NCBI GenBank assembly: GCA_030295235.1
Contig: AP026123.1
Location: forward strand, 1,922,001-1,986,000
Direction: 5' to 3'
Length of the DNA stretch: 64,000 bases
From: Fistulifera solaris
Lineage: Eukaryota > Bacillariophyta > Bacillariophyceae > Naviculales > Stauroneidaceae
The number at the start of each line of letters is the position of its first letter. Positions within the stretch are counted from its first letter, which is position 1. Under the pieces are notes generated by a model. It had not been told where the DNA came from. It saw only the letters and a program-made list of their open reading frames with translations, and ran no database searches. Shown in pieces: positions 41,131 through 53,824 of this stretch. The position numbers were made by a program, and so were the translations under genes.

Positions 41131-42979
41131 CTAGTCGCTTTCTTCGCCTTCACTGGCGTCCCGCTTCGACTTTGATTTTCCTGTCTTTTTCGTTTGTGAC
41201 CTGGATCGACGAATACCCGTTCCAGCACTTCCACTTCTTGTTCGCGGAACGCCTCGACGGATCGTGGTACTAACGCCACTTTCTTCAACATGTTCTTCCT
41301 CGGCGTCTACGAGAGGAGGATCACTTCGTTCGGTCTGTTTGCCCTCGCTGTCCCTACGGCGCGGACGCCGTGCTGCAGAATTCGAACGAGTTCTTCCCGA
41401 ACCGCGACGGCCGTCCTCTCCCACATCAACATTGAAGCTGGCAAAGGCTTCGGCTACTGCAGAGTCATCTGCGTCCCATTCTCCTCCTGAAGCATCGAAG
41501 GAACCAGGAGCGCCGTCAAACGCGGCAAAATCGCCGGCGAATGCATTGTTCTCGCTTCCAGCATTAAAGTCCTCAAAGAGCTCCGTGTCGTTGGTACTAG
41601 TGGCGGCGGCTCTTCGTCGTCGAGCAGCAGCGGAATTGGGATCCAAAGCCTTCCCCTCTTTGGTCTTTCTGCCATCCGTCTGAACGCCTTGACCATCCGT
41701 TCGGTAGCTTCCCACGCGATCACTTTTCTTTTGACGCGATACAGGACTTCTAGAGGTGTCTTTTTCCGTCTTCTTAGGTTCCTTTTCTTTTTTGGGAGCT
41801 TTGGGTTCTTTGCGAGGAGGTAGGGGTCTCCCCGAATACACTGCTGAAAGGCAAAGAATGACTTCGGTCATATCGGCGCGAGCCTTAACATCCACGGTCA
41901 ACATACGATCAATGAGTTCAGTAAGCCCGTCACCGTAGGGATTGTTTTCTGGAATCTTAAAATTACGAGAAAGAATGGCGAGATTGGAACCTTCTTCGAA
42001 ACAATCTTGGAGGAACGCCATGGAGTACAAACAGCACCCCAGCGCCCAAACATCAGTAGCCTGGGTCAGCTTTTTTGCCATGAACAAATCAACCATTTCG
42101 GGTGCGCGGAACATCTGTGTTGTTGTTTTCTGTATTACTTCTTCTGCTTCGGACCTAGCCTGAGGTGTGTCCAGTTTCACGTGTCCGAATACAGCCGATC
42201 CAAAATCACATAGCTTGTATGCTCCACCTTTTACCAAAAAAATTGGCGGGCTTCAAGTCTCGGTGCACGATCGGAGGACGCTGTGCGTGAAGATACGACA
42301 CCGCGTTACAGATCTGACCAAATGCAATGATAAGCGTGCTGAGATCAAATCTCATACCGGAAGCCATTAGATTGTTGCAGACGTTCAAAGCATGACCGCC
42401 CTCACAATACTCCATAAGAATCAGGTGTTGTGGGCGCTCTTTCTTGCCATCATCCTTGCTTCGAAATCCTCCTGACTTTTCGGTGGGAGGAGTTCTGTAA
42501 CAGGCATCCACCATTTTGATGATGGAAGGGTGCGAGAGCCTAGAGAGCAATTTCGCTTCCTTCTCTGCGATATCTCTTTGTTGCCTCGATATTATGGAAG
42601 TCACTTTTAAAACCAAATCGTCCTTCTTTCCTCCCGATGTTTCACTTGCGCGAGGAATAGCGTCGTCTTTACTGTGTTTTGATTTGCGACCATCATGACC
42701 GGTGTTATTTATAGTGTTCCCTCCCCCTACACCATCCGACAGTTCCCGTACTTGATACACGTAAGAAAATCCACCTGTATCGCGTAGCAATTGTTTTAGA
42801 TAGTGTGGCATGGAAATGAGGTCTACGCATAGAAGACTGGAATGAAGCATCATTCCTCCATACTGACAAAGTCTGAACTCACCTTCACCGAGCAGCTTCA
42901 TCACAGCAACTTGTCGCGAATTTATGGTAATTTTTTCACCGACAAGGCCGGCACCAAGACCTCCTTCACTTCCCGGCAT
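41131..42979 (-). CDS. NAK-family protein kinase (AAK1/GAK/BIKE-like)
   Basis: Ser/Thr kinase of the family that phosphorylates clathrin adaptors (AAK1, GAK, yeast Ark1/Prk1). Exon 1 is 42883-42979, followed by a 108-base intron (42775-42882) and exon 2 41131-42774. The glycine loop LLGEGGFSYVYQV spans the intron. Then come the lysine strand LVLKVTSI, hinge LILMEYCEGGHALNV, catalytic loop HRDLKPANF, the family hallmark CDFGSAVFG, and RAPEMVDLF. The C-terminal half is disordered, with an F-rich acidic stretch (ENNAFAGDFAAFDGAPGSFD) that could bind endocytic proteins. The frame changes at the A run 42236-42242, between PANF and LVKGG, where one base fewer restores the kinase; probable sequence error. 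Confidence 0.85.
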
Positions 42980-43521
42980 TTCCAATTCAATAGTCAACCC
43001 GACTGAGTGAAATAACTGCTATTTAGCAAGAGGAAGAGTGTTTATGCCGAGGCGACCTTGAGAACGAGCAATTAGGCAGCTGCACCTCCAGGGCTAATAC
43101 TTTTCTGCGGTACCCGCCAAGCAAATATTATAACACAAAAGCACGACCGTCGAAAGAACGAAGTTATCAAATGTCTTCTGTTTTCTTCGACTTTGATAAG
43201 AGTATAGAGAGAGACGACGAGAGACCAATACATTATTTGCGTGATGGTCTTGTGCCTTCGCGTCTTGCCTGTGCCTTGTTGTGTGCGACATCGTGTGGCA
43301 TTGGGTTTAAAGCCGTACTGGTACCTAGTACTTTTCATCTCACACGATAATCCGACCTGTTGGACGCAAAGACGGTTTGCTTTTGCAACAGCACCCAACT
43401 ACATATTCTGGACTAATTAAGTTCGCTAATTGATTGGAAATTGTTGGTTTATTATTGTTTCATTCATCCTCATGGTTTGAAAAGACTGCTAACAACTCCA
43501 GGTCTCGCAAATCAACTTGGT
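42980..43521. other. Intergenic region
   Basis: About 540 bases between the kinase start and the 3' end of the sulfotransferase. No supported gene. Confidence 0.5.
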
Positions 43522-44641
43522 TCAATCAAAATAGTGTTTGATGAGCTTCCACATTTTAGGCTTCATCAGAGCCTTCGTCATCTTTCTAGCCGCTTTGATA
43601 TGCTTCTCTGTAAAAATATCACGGTACGTCTTTCCCGGCAAAAGGGCAAGGCGTCGTTCCGTCGGGATTCTTGTAAAAACTCCAAAACACCGTCCACGGC
43701 GGCCTCGTGTTGAGTGGAATAGTGATCGTAGTACAAATAATGCACCGGCAGTTCGAGTTTATTTTGAGCTTTGTAGGCCATATTGTGCCATTGAATGTAT
43801 TTGTACCATTCTCCATGACACGGCACGTGCTTGTATTCCTGTAGAATAGGATAGCTCTTTTCCGATTCGGTGTACTTGTCGTCCAAAAATTTGCACCAGG
43901 ACTGCAACCCCTCGATGGAAGTATCATAATGACTGTGACTATCGTGACGATCGTTGTGTTTGTTGTAAAGATGCATGCGTCCCACTAAGTTATCGAACGG
44001 ATTGCGAATCAAATGAACCGCTCGCTTGGGTATGGAGGAATCGTACGTAACAATTTCCGAACCACCGTCCACGTGCTTCTTTCCCGTCAAACAACCCTGC
44101 AAGAAATCCTCCTCCGACGCATAATAGTACGCACCCGGTCCACAATCCATGCAGTAGCCTCCACAATGCGTCTTGGTCAAAATGTACTTTTCGGGTGCAG
44201 GCGTGTTTGGACTCCTTAGGAATGGACCGTCCAGCCAATCGTCATAAACGGGAATACAGGGATCATAGTCTTCTCCGTAGTTCGAGGCTGTGGTGCGTCC
44301 TGTGACTGTTTCGATGTTGGTGATGGTGTAAGACGTTCCCTGTGTATCGATAGAACTGTGAGAGCCTCTGCAGCGAAATTTCCGTCGGTATATTAATAAA
44401 GATCACGCACCGCTCCCCCAAACGACATGAGCCAGGCCACTTCAAGTTTATGATTCTTTTTCTTTTCCGGTTTGCTTGCAGGATCAATGTCATGTTGTTG
44501 CTGAATGCTATCCGTTTCGGCAGTCGACAATAGATAGGAATCACCGATCCCCCACACGAAAAGAAATGCGAGTACGATCCCAATAAGAATAATCACCGGC
44601 GTATATCGATGTCGTGACTTGGCCTTCGTCATGATGGGCAT
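43522..44641 (-). CDS. Membrane-anchored sulfotransferase
   Basis: Predicted type II membrane sulfotransferase. A short N-terminal tail is followed by one membrane helix (YTPVIILIGIVLAFLFVWGI), a stem, then the PAPS-binding 5' phosphosulfate loop AWLMSFGGA-GTSYT, interrupted by a 71-base intron (44340-44410). The 3' phosphate region is KRAVHLIRNPFDNLVGRMHL, with the RNP and arginine expected in the family, and LPVHYLYYDHYST follows. It should act in the Golgi lumen on carbohydrate or protein substrates. The C-terminus shifts frame at the A run 43640-43643: DALPF is followed in another frame by PGKTYRDIF and a helix to the stop at 43522. One more base joins them; probable sequence error. Unshifted, the frame would stop at 43578. 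Confidence 0.8.
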
Positions 44642-45079
44642 ATTGTTATCGAAAGCTGAGAATGATAGAAAAGGCCAGCTTATTCCTGGCTATGGAGAAG
44701 TAGTTGCAAAATGGAGCGTTGGTTTTTTCTCTGCGAATGTGGTTATTTGTCGTGGAGGACGAAAAATTCAAGCCGGTGTGAACGTTGGAGTTCGATGCTC
44801 CTATTCATGAAACGTGCTATGAATAATTATTTCGACAGGACCGTCCTTTCATGATTACCAGTACGATTTTTTGATTCAAATTTTAGACGAAGACGAACGA
44901 AACGGCCCGCGAAAGCGTCCGTCGCAAAACTGCAACAGCATCAAGCAACAACATCACCTAAACATCCCAACAACAGCACCGCGAAATCAAAGTTTTTGAA
45001 AGCAAACATCAAGAAGACCAGGATTACGAAAGCAGCTACCAGCGAGAGCTGCACGACAATATGCTAATACACAGTACAT
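44642..45079. other. Intergenic region
   Basis: About 440 bases upstream of the sulfotransferase. Nothing recognised. Confidence 0.5.
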
Positions 45080-45813
45080 CTTATGATTGAAACACAGGAC
45101 GACGCCTACATCCCCGATAAGGATGTCACGGTCAGGGCTGCTACGAGTTACTCTTTCACCGGAATTGGTGACTCGCTGATGGTAGACCCTCCAGGGTATA
45201 TTGCTCCAGACCAACAGGATCTGATGTTGATTGACATAACGAGCACCATTTTGCATTCCAAAGAATGTACAGCTTCCATTGGACGGGGCAATCAATACTT
45301 GAGTAGAGCAAAGTCGTTTCCGCTGGAGTGGCCGGCAACGGGGGTTGTCTATGGCTATAACAAACGCCCTAATGATCAGTTTACCTTGTCGCCGTCGAGG
45401 ACCAAACAACAAAGTTTTGAATATTTTTCTTTTTGGTGGACACCGGTTCGCCAATGTCCTATTTGTGCCGCGAGGCCATGACGGCTCTTATCGGTGATCC
45501 CACTCGTAACGTGCCGGCGCTAACTATTTGTGGCTGTGCAGAACGAATCATTCTACATGCCGTTTTTTATGTCGCCATTAGGGACCAAAGAAGTGCCTGG
45601 GCATTTCCGCGATGCAAATGTGCTCGGCATGGACTTTTTACAGCGTGCCGGCTTGTGTATGACAGTGCACACACCAATCGATCTCTTCGGCTTTTCAAGA
45701 GCGATGACCGGAGTATGTTTCAAGATTATTCAGCCGAAGATTTGGATTAGGTGGAAGCTAGCGCTCGTTTATGGATGTATCCAAATGTACGTTCTCAAAG
45801 TTTGGTCTATCTA
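45080..45813 (+). pseudogene. Retropepsin-like aspartic protease remnant
   Basis: Short stretch with an aspartic protease active-site motif (LVDTGSPMSYLCREA) and a later segment (ANVLGMDFLQRAGL) typical of retropepsin-like folds. It is not in one open frame and appears broken. It lies outside and left of the LTR element at 46147 and differs from that element's own protease region, so it may be a separate old retroelement piece or a decayed single-domain protease gene. No flanking repeats were found. Confidence 0.4.
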
Positions 45814-46146
45814 GAGCTTTTGAAACCGCAGCTTCAGACGCTTGGCATTGTCTGCATCGCGTTTGAGCTGAGCTGTCTTGCCAGCAAGGCGAAGTGCCGC
45901 GTAAACAACTAGGTTTGTTTTTTGTCGTCTATTCACTCGTTCTTTCTCTCGGCGATGTAGCGGCTCTTCAATTTATCGGGCTAGACACAATTGTTCTCTT
46001 ATTAAATACATACATGGATCCTTGAATCCTGCAGGACGACACGATTCAAGTAAGTACTAGCGGAAGAATCGTTAGACGAGCCACCTTTCGAGCTTGAACT
46101 TGTGAACCTAAATTTGGGAATCTCGAATCTCGACAGTACCTTAACA
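45814..46146. other. Intergenic region left of LTR element
   Basis: About 330 bases, no gene supported. Ends with AACA, which is repeated directly after the 3' LTR. Confidence 0.5.
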
Positions 46147-46475
46147 TGAATCAATCCAGATGTGTTAGGGACAGGGATGGATCGGTAGTGCCACGTCACC
46201 GTGCATTTATGCCTTAAGGTTACATCGGTTCCACCTTGACATTATCCCTTCTATTCGGTCACGGATGCATAAGCTATGCATAACACTTGGAAGTGAGTGA
46301 CCTAATGGGTGATCTAGCGGTTAAGCTAGATCATGAAAGCGTGAACAGAGACGTCGAGCAGGAATTGGAGATGCAGGAGCATTCCATCATTTCGACTAGT
46401 TTAGAGCTCACAGTTTTGAGCCCGGTAAAATAGATGCTCATTACGGCTTGTAATCAGTACTTCTAGACTTATTCA
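46147..46475 (+). repeat. 5' LTR of copia element
   Basis: 329-base long terminal repeat, from TGAATCAATCC to the end CTTATTCA. The only difference I see from the 3' LTR is a two-base length difference near GAGCCCGG. Confidence 0.9.
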
Positions 46476-49400
46476 GTTTATCAACGACCCAGCTTTAACC
46501 AAGATGGATTCCTTTGGGAGATTGATGGAACGAGCGATTGAACGGATTGCAGCAGGGCATCCTCCACCTCGGATTGCGATTGGTCAGCCAAATCCCGAGA
46601 CAGGTGCGATTCGCCCTCATATTCCAACCCAGTATCGCATTCCAGGCGGATTTCCAAATCCACCACCCGAGGCCCCGCTCAATGGAACCGCTAGGGCTTG
46701 AGATTGGTCTTAGCACAGTGTGGGTTAACTGATGCACAGACGACGTCTCTCATGGGAAATAACATCACGTGTCTTGAAGATTTCGGCGAACTTGGCGAAG
46801 AAGAAGTCGAAGAGCACCTAAAGATACTTGCTCGTACTTCCGAAGAAAGAGGAGGTATGGTGCTTGGACTTGGAGTGGTGCCGAAAGTCAAGGCACTTTC
46901 TACACTTTTGCATGAACTTGCAAGATCGGGAGATGGCGTTCTCGATGCATACAAGGTGACAATTCCGTATCTTTGGGAATGGCAAAGCAAATCGAAAGTG
47001 GTTGTCAAAGGCAATGACAAACTCGAAGTTTCGATGCCCGAAGTTTGATTATAAGGATTGGGTTTCGTTCAAGGATGGAATCGAGAACTACTTCCGTCAG
47101 ACGAAAGGAACTCGGATGATCCCGTTATACTACATAATTCGCGAGTGAAACACCTCCGACTGGCATCATGAGTTTCGCAGAGGCTCGTTTGTGGAACGCT
47201 GTCATGATGGTCCCGAAATGCGAAGATGATAATGCACGCGTCTACCAGCAGTTGGTACAAGTCTTTCGTTGTACCGATGGATGGGCTTATGTGGCAATGG
47301 CAAAGCCCCAAGATGGACGTGCAGCATGGAAACGCTTGTGTCATCATTATGACGGTCCTCACGCTGTGGAGAAGCGTATTGCTTGGGCAAAGTCGGAGAT
47401 AACCAACACGGTCTACGCATCCGAAGCACGTTTTCCGCTTGAACGCTCACGTCACAAAGCTAACGGATTGTTTCCGTATCTTGGAACAAAACGGTGCTGC
47501 GAAGAGTGAACGCGAAAGTCGATGCTTTCTACGCCGGCCTGAAAAGTACAAATGAAGATTTCAAGTCACTTGTTACTTTGATTTTCAACAACATTGAAGT
47601 GCGGAATAATTACCAAGCAACTGCCGATGCTCTATTGGAATCAAGTTATCGCATGGCGTCGATCACTCAGAGAGAATCTACTAGTGCTCGAAAAGTGGCG
47701 AAGGCGAATGCCAAGCGCGACGGAAAATCTGGTAATGGCAATTCCAACAAGAAAAAGGCCAAAAGTAATGATGGTCAGAGCGGACCACCGACGGGAACTT
47801 ATGTTCTTGATGAGAAGAACGGAAGAAGCTTTGTAATGGGATTGACGTTACGAATCCAAAGCGAAACTTTACCAACGAAGAATGGGGAAAGATGGGCGAT
47901 TACGTTTCTATCCTGAAGGCGAACGTAAGATTGCGGCAGCCAACACGAACAATTCTTCCGGGAATGGCAGTCGTTTTGGAACTGGCGGTCAAGGCAGCTG
48001 AAAACGTGGGCGGTAGGACTAGTGGTCAAGATAGGAAAGTATCTGTGCTTCGAGTAACACAGATGCGTAAGCTGGCCAAGCTTATTACATCTACACCACA
48101 TCCTACGACGCCAGATCATAGAGCAAACTGCGAACTCGACTCGCATGCCGATACAACATGTTTCGGTTCCAATTTCGCACCATTTGGATTCACCGACATG
48201 ACATGATCCTGCAACAATTGGAGCACCAAAGTTGTCGCAGGAAGAGGAGGCACGGAAGCGATTAATTGGTCAAGTTAAGATTGAATCAAATATTGTGGAC
48301 AGGGAGTCCGCGCTACTCCGTCAAGGGGAGCCCGAATTTGATGTTTTATTGAATGATTGCAGTTCAGTGTTTTCAGAGAAAGTGTTTACACAGAAACTCA
48401 TTGCAGCGGTCAAGATTGCGAGTCCTTATGATCCACCATCGATAGAGGAGTTTCGTTCAGAGGAGCAATCGGATGCATCGATCAACGCAATTGGGAGTGG
48501 CACTCGACATTCAAGAGCAACACCAGAAGAAATTTCGAAGAAATTTGGTTGTGGGTTGGAAACAGCGGCAAAGACGCTGAAAGCTACAACGAATTATGGT
48601 GTAAGAACTGCAACAGGTCCATTAATTCGAAGGTATCGAACCGACATTATGCAATCGACACATCGGCTAATTCGTGCAACCGTTTTTAACGACACCATGT
48701 TTGCGAAGACGAAAAGTCTGCGAGGTAATAAGAGTGCAGAAGTTTTCACGGATGGACATTTTGTGACAGTCAAGCCAACTACCAACAAAACTGGTGAAAC
48801 GGTAGCGAATGCATTGCGCCGAATTGATCCAAGAGGTGGGGATACCTCAGAAGATCGTTACCGATGATGCTAAGGAGAAGCTCGGTCCGAATCACGAAGT
48901 GGATGGAACACATTCGACATTATAAAATGGATTGGGGCAACACGGAACCTTATTCGCATTGGCAGAATAGAGCCGAAGATGCGATTCGTGAAGTAAGACG
49001 AAGGTGGAAGCTTTTACAACATCGACGAGCGATTCCGAACAGACTTTGGGACTACGGGTTGACGCATATAGCCGAGATAATGTCCAGAACAGTCAGAGTC
49101 GGATCAGATCGTACACCATACGAGATACTAACTGGTGATACGCCCGACATTTCTGAGTACATCGACTTCGATTTCTACGATTGGGTATGGTTCTATAACA
49201 ATCCGAACGATAAAGAAGCTCCACCCGAAATCGGAAGATGGCTTGGGGTCTCGCATCGCGTTGGCGCTTCTATGTGCTACTTCGTTTTGACTCAGAAAGG
49301 GGTCGTTTTGTCGAGATCGTCAGTACAACCAATTAATCTACAGGAGGAACTGTCCGATGAGGTACGATCACGGATGGAGAAGTTCGATGTAGAAATTAAT

Positions 49401-52017
49401 GGGAGGTTGGCCGATGACAAGTTCATCAGTGACGATATTACGACAGGAATCATCTACCTTGAAGACGACGATCCAGTCGCTGAAGGAGAGGAAAAGAGTC
49501 CAATCCTGGAAGCCGATGACGTTTGGGATGTCAATGCATACGATCATTATCTCAATGCGGAAATATTACTCCCAGTTGGTGACGGCAGGATCGCCGGAAC
49601 CGTCATTGAAAGGAAAACGAGACTCGGATGGCAAGCCGATTGGTGTGAGACATCAAGTGCCAATGATGGATACAAGGTTGTACAGAGTCAAACTTGCTGA
49701 CGGAACGGTTAGGGAACTTTTCGCGAATAACATCGCCGAATGTATGTTCTCTGAAGTTGACAGTGAGGGACGCTCATATCAGACCATCGAAAGGATAAAA
49801 CGGCCGATCAATAAAGCGGATGGCATATTCGTTTTCAACAAACGAGAATACAAGAAGAAGACGAGCGTGGTTGGTACCTTCTAGTCGAATGGATGGAAGG
49901 GTATTCCGACTGGGTTCCGTTGAAAGATTTGAAAGAAGTGTATCCAGTGCAAGTAGCAGAATATGCGAAAGCAAACAACATCCATGACGAACCGGCATTT
50001 GCATGGTGGGTAGGAGATGTTCTTCAGAAACGAAACACTATCCTAGCAAAAGTTAAGTCGAGATACTGGAAAACGACGCACAAGTTTGGCATTCAATTCC
50101 GAAAACTGTGCAGGAAGCTCTTCAAATTGACAAGGATACCGGAACTGATTTTTGGCGTCGGGCAATTGAAAAGGTAATGGGAAAAATCAGCGCTATGGGC
50201 ACATTCGAAAGGTGGAATGGCGGCTCGGCAGAAGATATTCGGAGCGGCAAAGTCAAACTACCGGGATTTCGAGAAATAAAGTGTCACATGATATTTGACA
50301 TCAAAATGGATGGCAAGTTTACACGAAAGGCAAGATTCGTGGCTGATGGTAACATGACTGGCTTAATTGCCAGCTTACATGACATACTCGACAGTCGTGT
50401 CGAGAGAAAGTGTCCGCATTGCATTTCTGTACGCAGCTCAATGATTTGGATATCTTGGGTTGCGACGTAACAAATGCGTATCTCAACGCACCATGTCAGG
50501 GAGAAGATATGGGTTGCAGCAGGTCTCGAATTTGGAGATGATTTGAGAGGAGCTTGTATGATAATTCGAAAAGCGTTGTATGGTCTCAAGACTTCAGGAT
50601 CGAGTTGAAGCAAAACACTTTCCGAGACCTTAAATGACATGAAGTACGTTTCGACGATGGCGGACCCCGATGTCTACCGACCGAAGTATCAAGAAGAAAG
50701 GTGATCACTACTACAAATTCGTTTTGACTTATGTCGACGATATTTTATGCGTGAGTGAAAACCCGAAAGCTACGATGGATATACTCAGTAAGGTTTATGC
50801 ACTGAGAGACGGCCGAGGATCCCGACAGGTATCTTGGCTTCAATGTAGCGAAAGCACAATTGAATGATGGACGCACCGCATGGTCTTTATCAAGTGATGA
50901 TTATGTCAAGGGTGCGATCGATATTGTGAAAGGCATGCTCGCTAAGGACAAAAGTTACTTAAAGACAAGAGGTAACGAGCGGCCAATGCCAGAGAACTAC
51001 CGTCCAGAGGAGGATACAACACGCTTAATTGACGCCAGAACTAGCGACAAGATATCAACAACTTATCGGAATGTTGCGATGGGCGTGTGAACTTGGAAGA
51101 GTGGACATTTTGCTTGAAGTGTCGTTACTTTCACATCATCTATGTTTGCCAAGAGAGGGACATCTCGAAGCAGTTTACAAGATCTTCGCTTATTTGGACA
51201 ACCACAACAAATCCAACATGGTCTTTGATCCCAAAGTAATACATCTTGATGAGAGTGCATTTCCAAAGACAGATTGGAAAGACTCGATCTACGGTGAGGT
51301 GACAGAGGAGCTACCCCCGAATGCACCCGAACCACTCGGTAAGCCTGTGTACATGACATGTTTTGTTGATGCTAATCATGCAGGGCGAAACTACAACACG
51401 ACGTTCGCAAACAGGGTATTTAATTTATTTGAATAATGCTCCCATCGACTGGTTCTCCAAGAAGCAGAACACCGTGGAATCATCAACGTTTGGATCTGAG
51501 TTTGTGGCCATGCGAATTGCAGTCGAGAAGATTCGAGCACTGCGATACAAGTTACGCATGTTTGGGATTCCAATTGAAGGTCCGACATCCGTCTTGGGCG
51601 ACAATGAAAGCGTTGTTAATAGCGTTTCCAAAATGGAAGCTCGGCTTAACAAGAAGCACAATGCTATCTGCTTTCATGCAGTTCGGGAAGCATGCGCTGC
51701 CGGTTGGATTCGAGTTGGAAAGGAGCCAACAGCAACGAATGTCGCTGACCTTTTCATAAAAATGTTGCCAACGGCGAAGCGGCGCGAACATCTTGTCAAG
51801 ATATTCATCAAGAAGGTCAAGATGATCTTCAGGAAGAATCAACAGAGCTAATGAAGCTCTACCCCGCTCGCAGGTATTGAGAGATTCCTCCTGGACATCC
51901 AAAATGGATGGGCGCAATACAAGTCCAGGTACAAGCAGGTCGTATTTGAGCCACAGAAGGATTGAGGAATAACTTGCGTATCAACGAAACTGAGGCACTT
52001 TGTTGACACGAGAGGAG

Positions 52018-52348
52018 TGAATCAATCCAGATGTGTTAGGGACAGGGATGGATCGGTAGTGCCACGTCACCGTGCATTTATGCCTTAAGGTTACATCGGT
52101 TCCACCTTGACATTATCCCTTCTATTCGGTCACGGATGCATAAGCTATGCATAACACTTGGAAGTGAGTGACCTAATGGGTGATCTAGCGGTTAAGCTAG
52201 ATCATGAAAGCGTGAACAGAGACGTCGAGCAGGAATTGGAGATGCAGGAGCATTCCATCATTTCGACTAGTTTAGAGCTCACAGTTTTGAGCGCCCGGTA
52301 AAATAGATGCTCATTACGGCTTGTAATCAGTACTTCTAGACTTATTCA
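52018..52348 (+). repeat. 3' LTR of copia element
   Basis: 331-base long terminal repeat matching the 5' copy. It ends about 140 bases upstream of the glyoxalase start codon, so the element may supply or disturb that gene's promoter. Confidence 0.9.
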
Positions 52349-52486
52349 AACAAACGGTCCGCGCGATGGGTCGTCAGTCGTCCGCATTAGTCTTTAGTGC
52401 GCATCATCGCGCCTTTTTTGAGAGAAAGATCACTTGATTTCGTTTCGACATCGAGAAAGGTCGCACAAAACGAAAACGAACGAATC

Positions 52487-53742
52487 ATGCGGATTCAGCG
52501 AACGCTTCTCACTTGTATTATTACTTCATCCTCAGTTGCTCAAGCCTTTCAGAAACCGTTTGTTAATCCAGCGTTGAGAAAGTTTGCATTCGTTCCATCA
52601 TTACAAATGTCGTCCGAGTCATCCTTTTCGACATCCTCCAATCCGGATGTAATCCCCGGTCGACCCACCTGGCATCAGACCATGTTGCGCATCAAAGATC
52701 CCCAAAAGAGTTTGGAGTTCTATACCAAGCACTTGGGTTTCACTCACATCGATACATTTGATTTCCCACAGTGGAAGTTTTCGCTATACTTTCTGACCAC
52801 CATGCCAACAGGTGCGCCGTACAACCTGCAAGCGGGGACCCAGGATGCCCACGATTGTTTGTGGAACATGGCCGGTACCACCTTGGAGCTTACACACAAT
52901 TATGGTACCGAAACTGATGAGAGTCAAAAGTATCATGTTGGTAATGAAGAAAGAGACGGTACGTTCTAGGGAGCTAGGCACGGGCAATTGGCGCGTTTTC
53001 TGACCGAAAAGCATTTCTTCTTGCTGGGCACAGGTTTTGGGCACATTGCCGTGAATGTCGATGATGTATACCAGTTCTGTGAAAAGTTGGAACGCGCTGG
53101 TTGTCAATTTAAGAAGAAACCGGATGAAGGGCGCATGAAAGGACTAGCCTTTGTGTATGATCCAGATGGGTATTGGGTGGAAATTGTGAAGCGCGGAGAT
53201 GATCATGAAATCGAAGAAGAAACGAATTTCTCGCAAACCATGTTACGCGTCAAAGATCCAAAGAAGAGTCTGGACTTTTACCAAAAGCTGGGAATGAAGT
53301 TATTGGAGGTCAAGCACTTTGATGACTTTTCCTTGTACTTCTTGGGATCATCCGTGGTGGATACCAACATTGGCTACAAGAATCAATTTCAGCCCGTTCT
53401 AGAGCTAACGCACAATCATGGTACCGAAAATGACGAATCGTTCAAGTATTACAATGGAAATGAAGAAGGACGGCAAGGATTTGGGCACATCGGTAAGTTC
53501 GATTCACGACTGCTTTCGTAAATACGTTGCGAACGAAACCTTACGAGCAAATTTGTGCAGGTTTCCTGGTCGACGATGTTTATCAAGCGTGCGATGCCAT
53601 CCGACCGTGGGGCTACGGATTTCGTAAGGATGTCGATGATGGAAACATGAAAGGATTAGCATTCGCGTACGATCCGGACGGTTATTCGGTGGAAATCATT
53701 AAGCGTGGTGGAATCGATTTTGGTGATCAGCGCAAAGAGTAA
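52487..53742 (+). CDS. GLO1: Two-domain glyoxalase I (lactoylglutathione lyase), plastid-targeted
   Basis: Detoxifies methylglyoxal as the glutathione hemithioacetal. Three exons, 52487-52958, 53034-53492 and 53561-53742, both junctions in phase 1, give 370 residues. Two complete glyoxalase units are fused, as in yeast Glo1. Unit 1 has [42 protein letters not shown] and [13 protein letters not shown]. Unit 2 has [33 protein letters not shown] and [10 protein letters not shown], then [13 protein letters not shown]. The metal ligands (Gln, Glu, His, Glu) are kept in both, so both sites should be active. The N-terminus ([18 protein letters not shown]) resembles a plastid presequence with an AQAF cleavage motif. 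The introns lie at the equivalent GFGH position in each unit. Confidence 0.9.
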
Positions 53743-53824
53743 TACTCTGTATACGTTTCGGTACATAAAGAAGTTTTATCATTATAGCTGTTAGCCTAAG
53801 CTCCCTAGAACTCTTCTACGCCCG

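Larger units (their letters stand above)
46147..52348 (+). mobile_element. Ty1/copia LTR retrotransposon (diatom CoDi type), broken
   Basis: A 6.2-kb element with two LTRs of 329 and 331 bases. The LTRs begin TGAAT and end ATTCA, are flanked by AACA on both sides (a probable short target duplication), and a purine run (GAGAGGAG) precedes the 3' LTR. The interior holds, in order, a gag region (about 46.5-48.0 kb), protease (near 48.15 kb, DSHADTT), integrase (about 48.2-49.5 kb), reverse transcriptase (about 50.1-50.9 kb, YVDD) and RNase H (about 51.3-51.8 kb). Integrase before RT defines Ty1/copia. The coding interior is broken in roughly ten places. The LTRs are almost identical, so the insertion looks young on that measure. 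The CoDi placement is inference. Confidence 0.9.
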
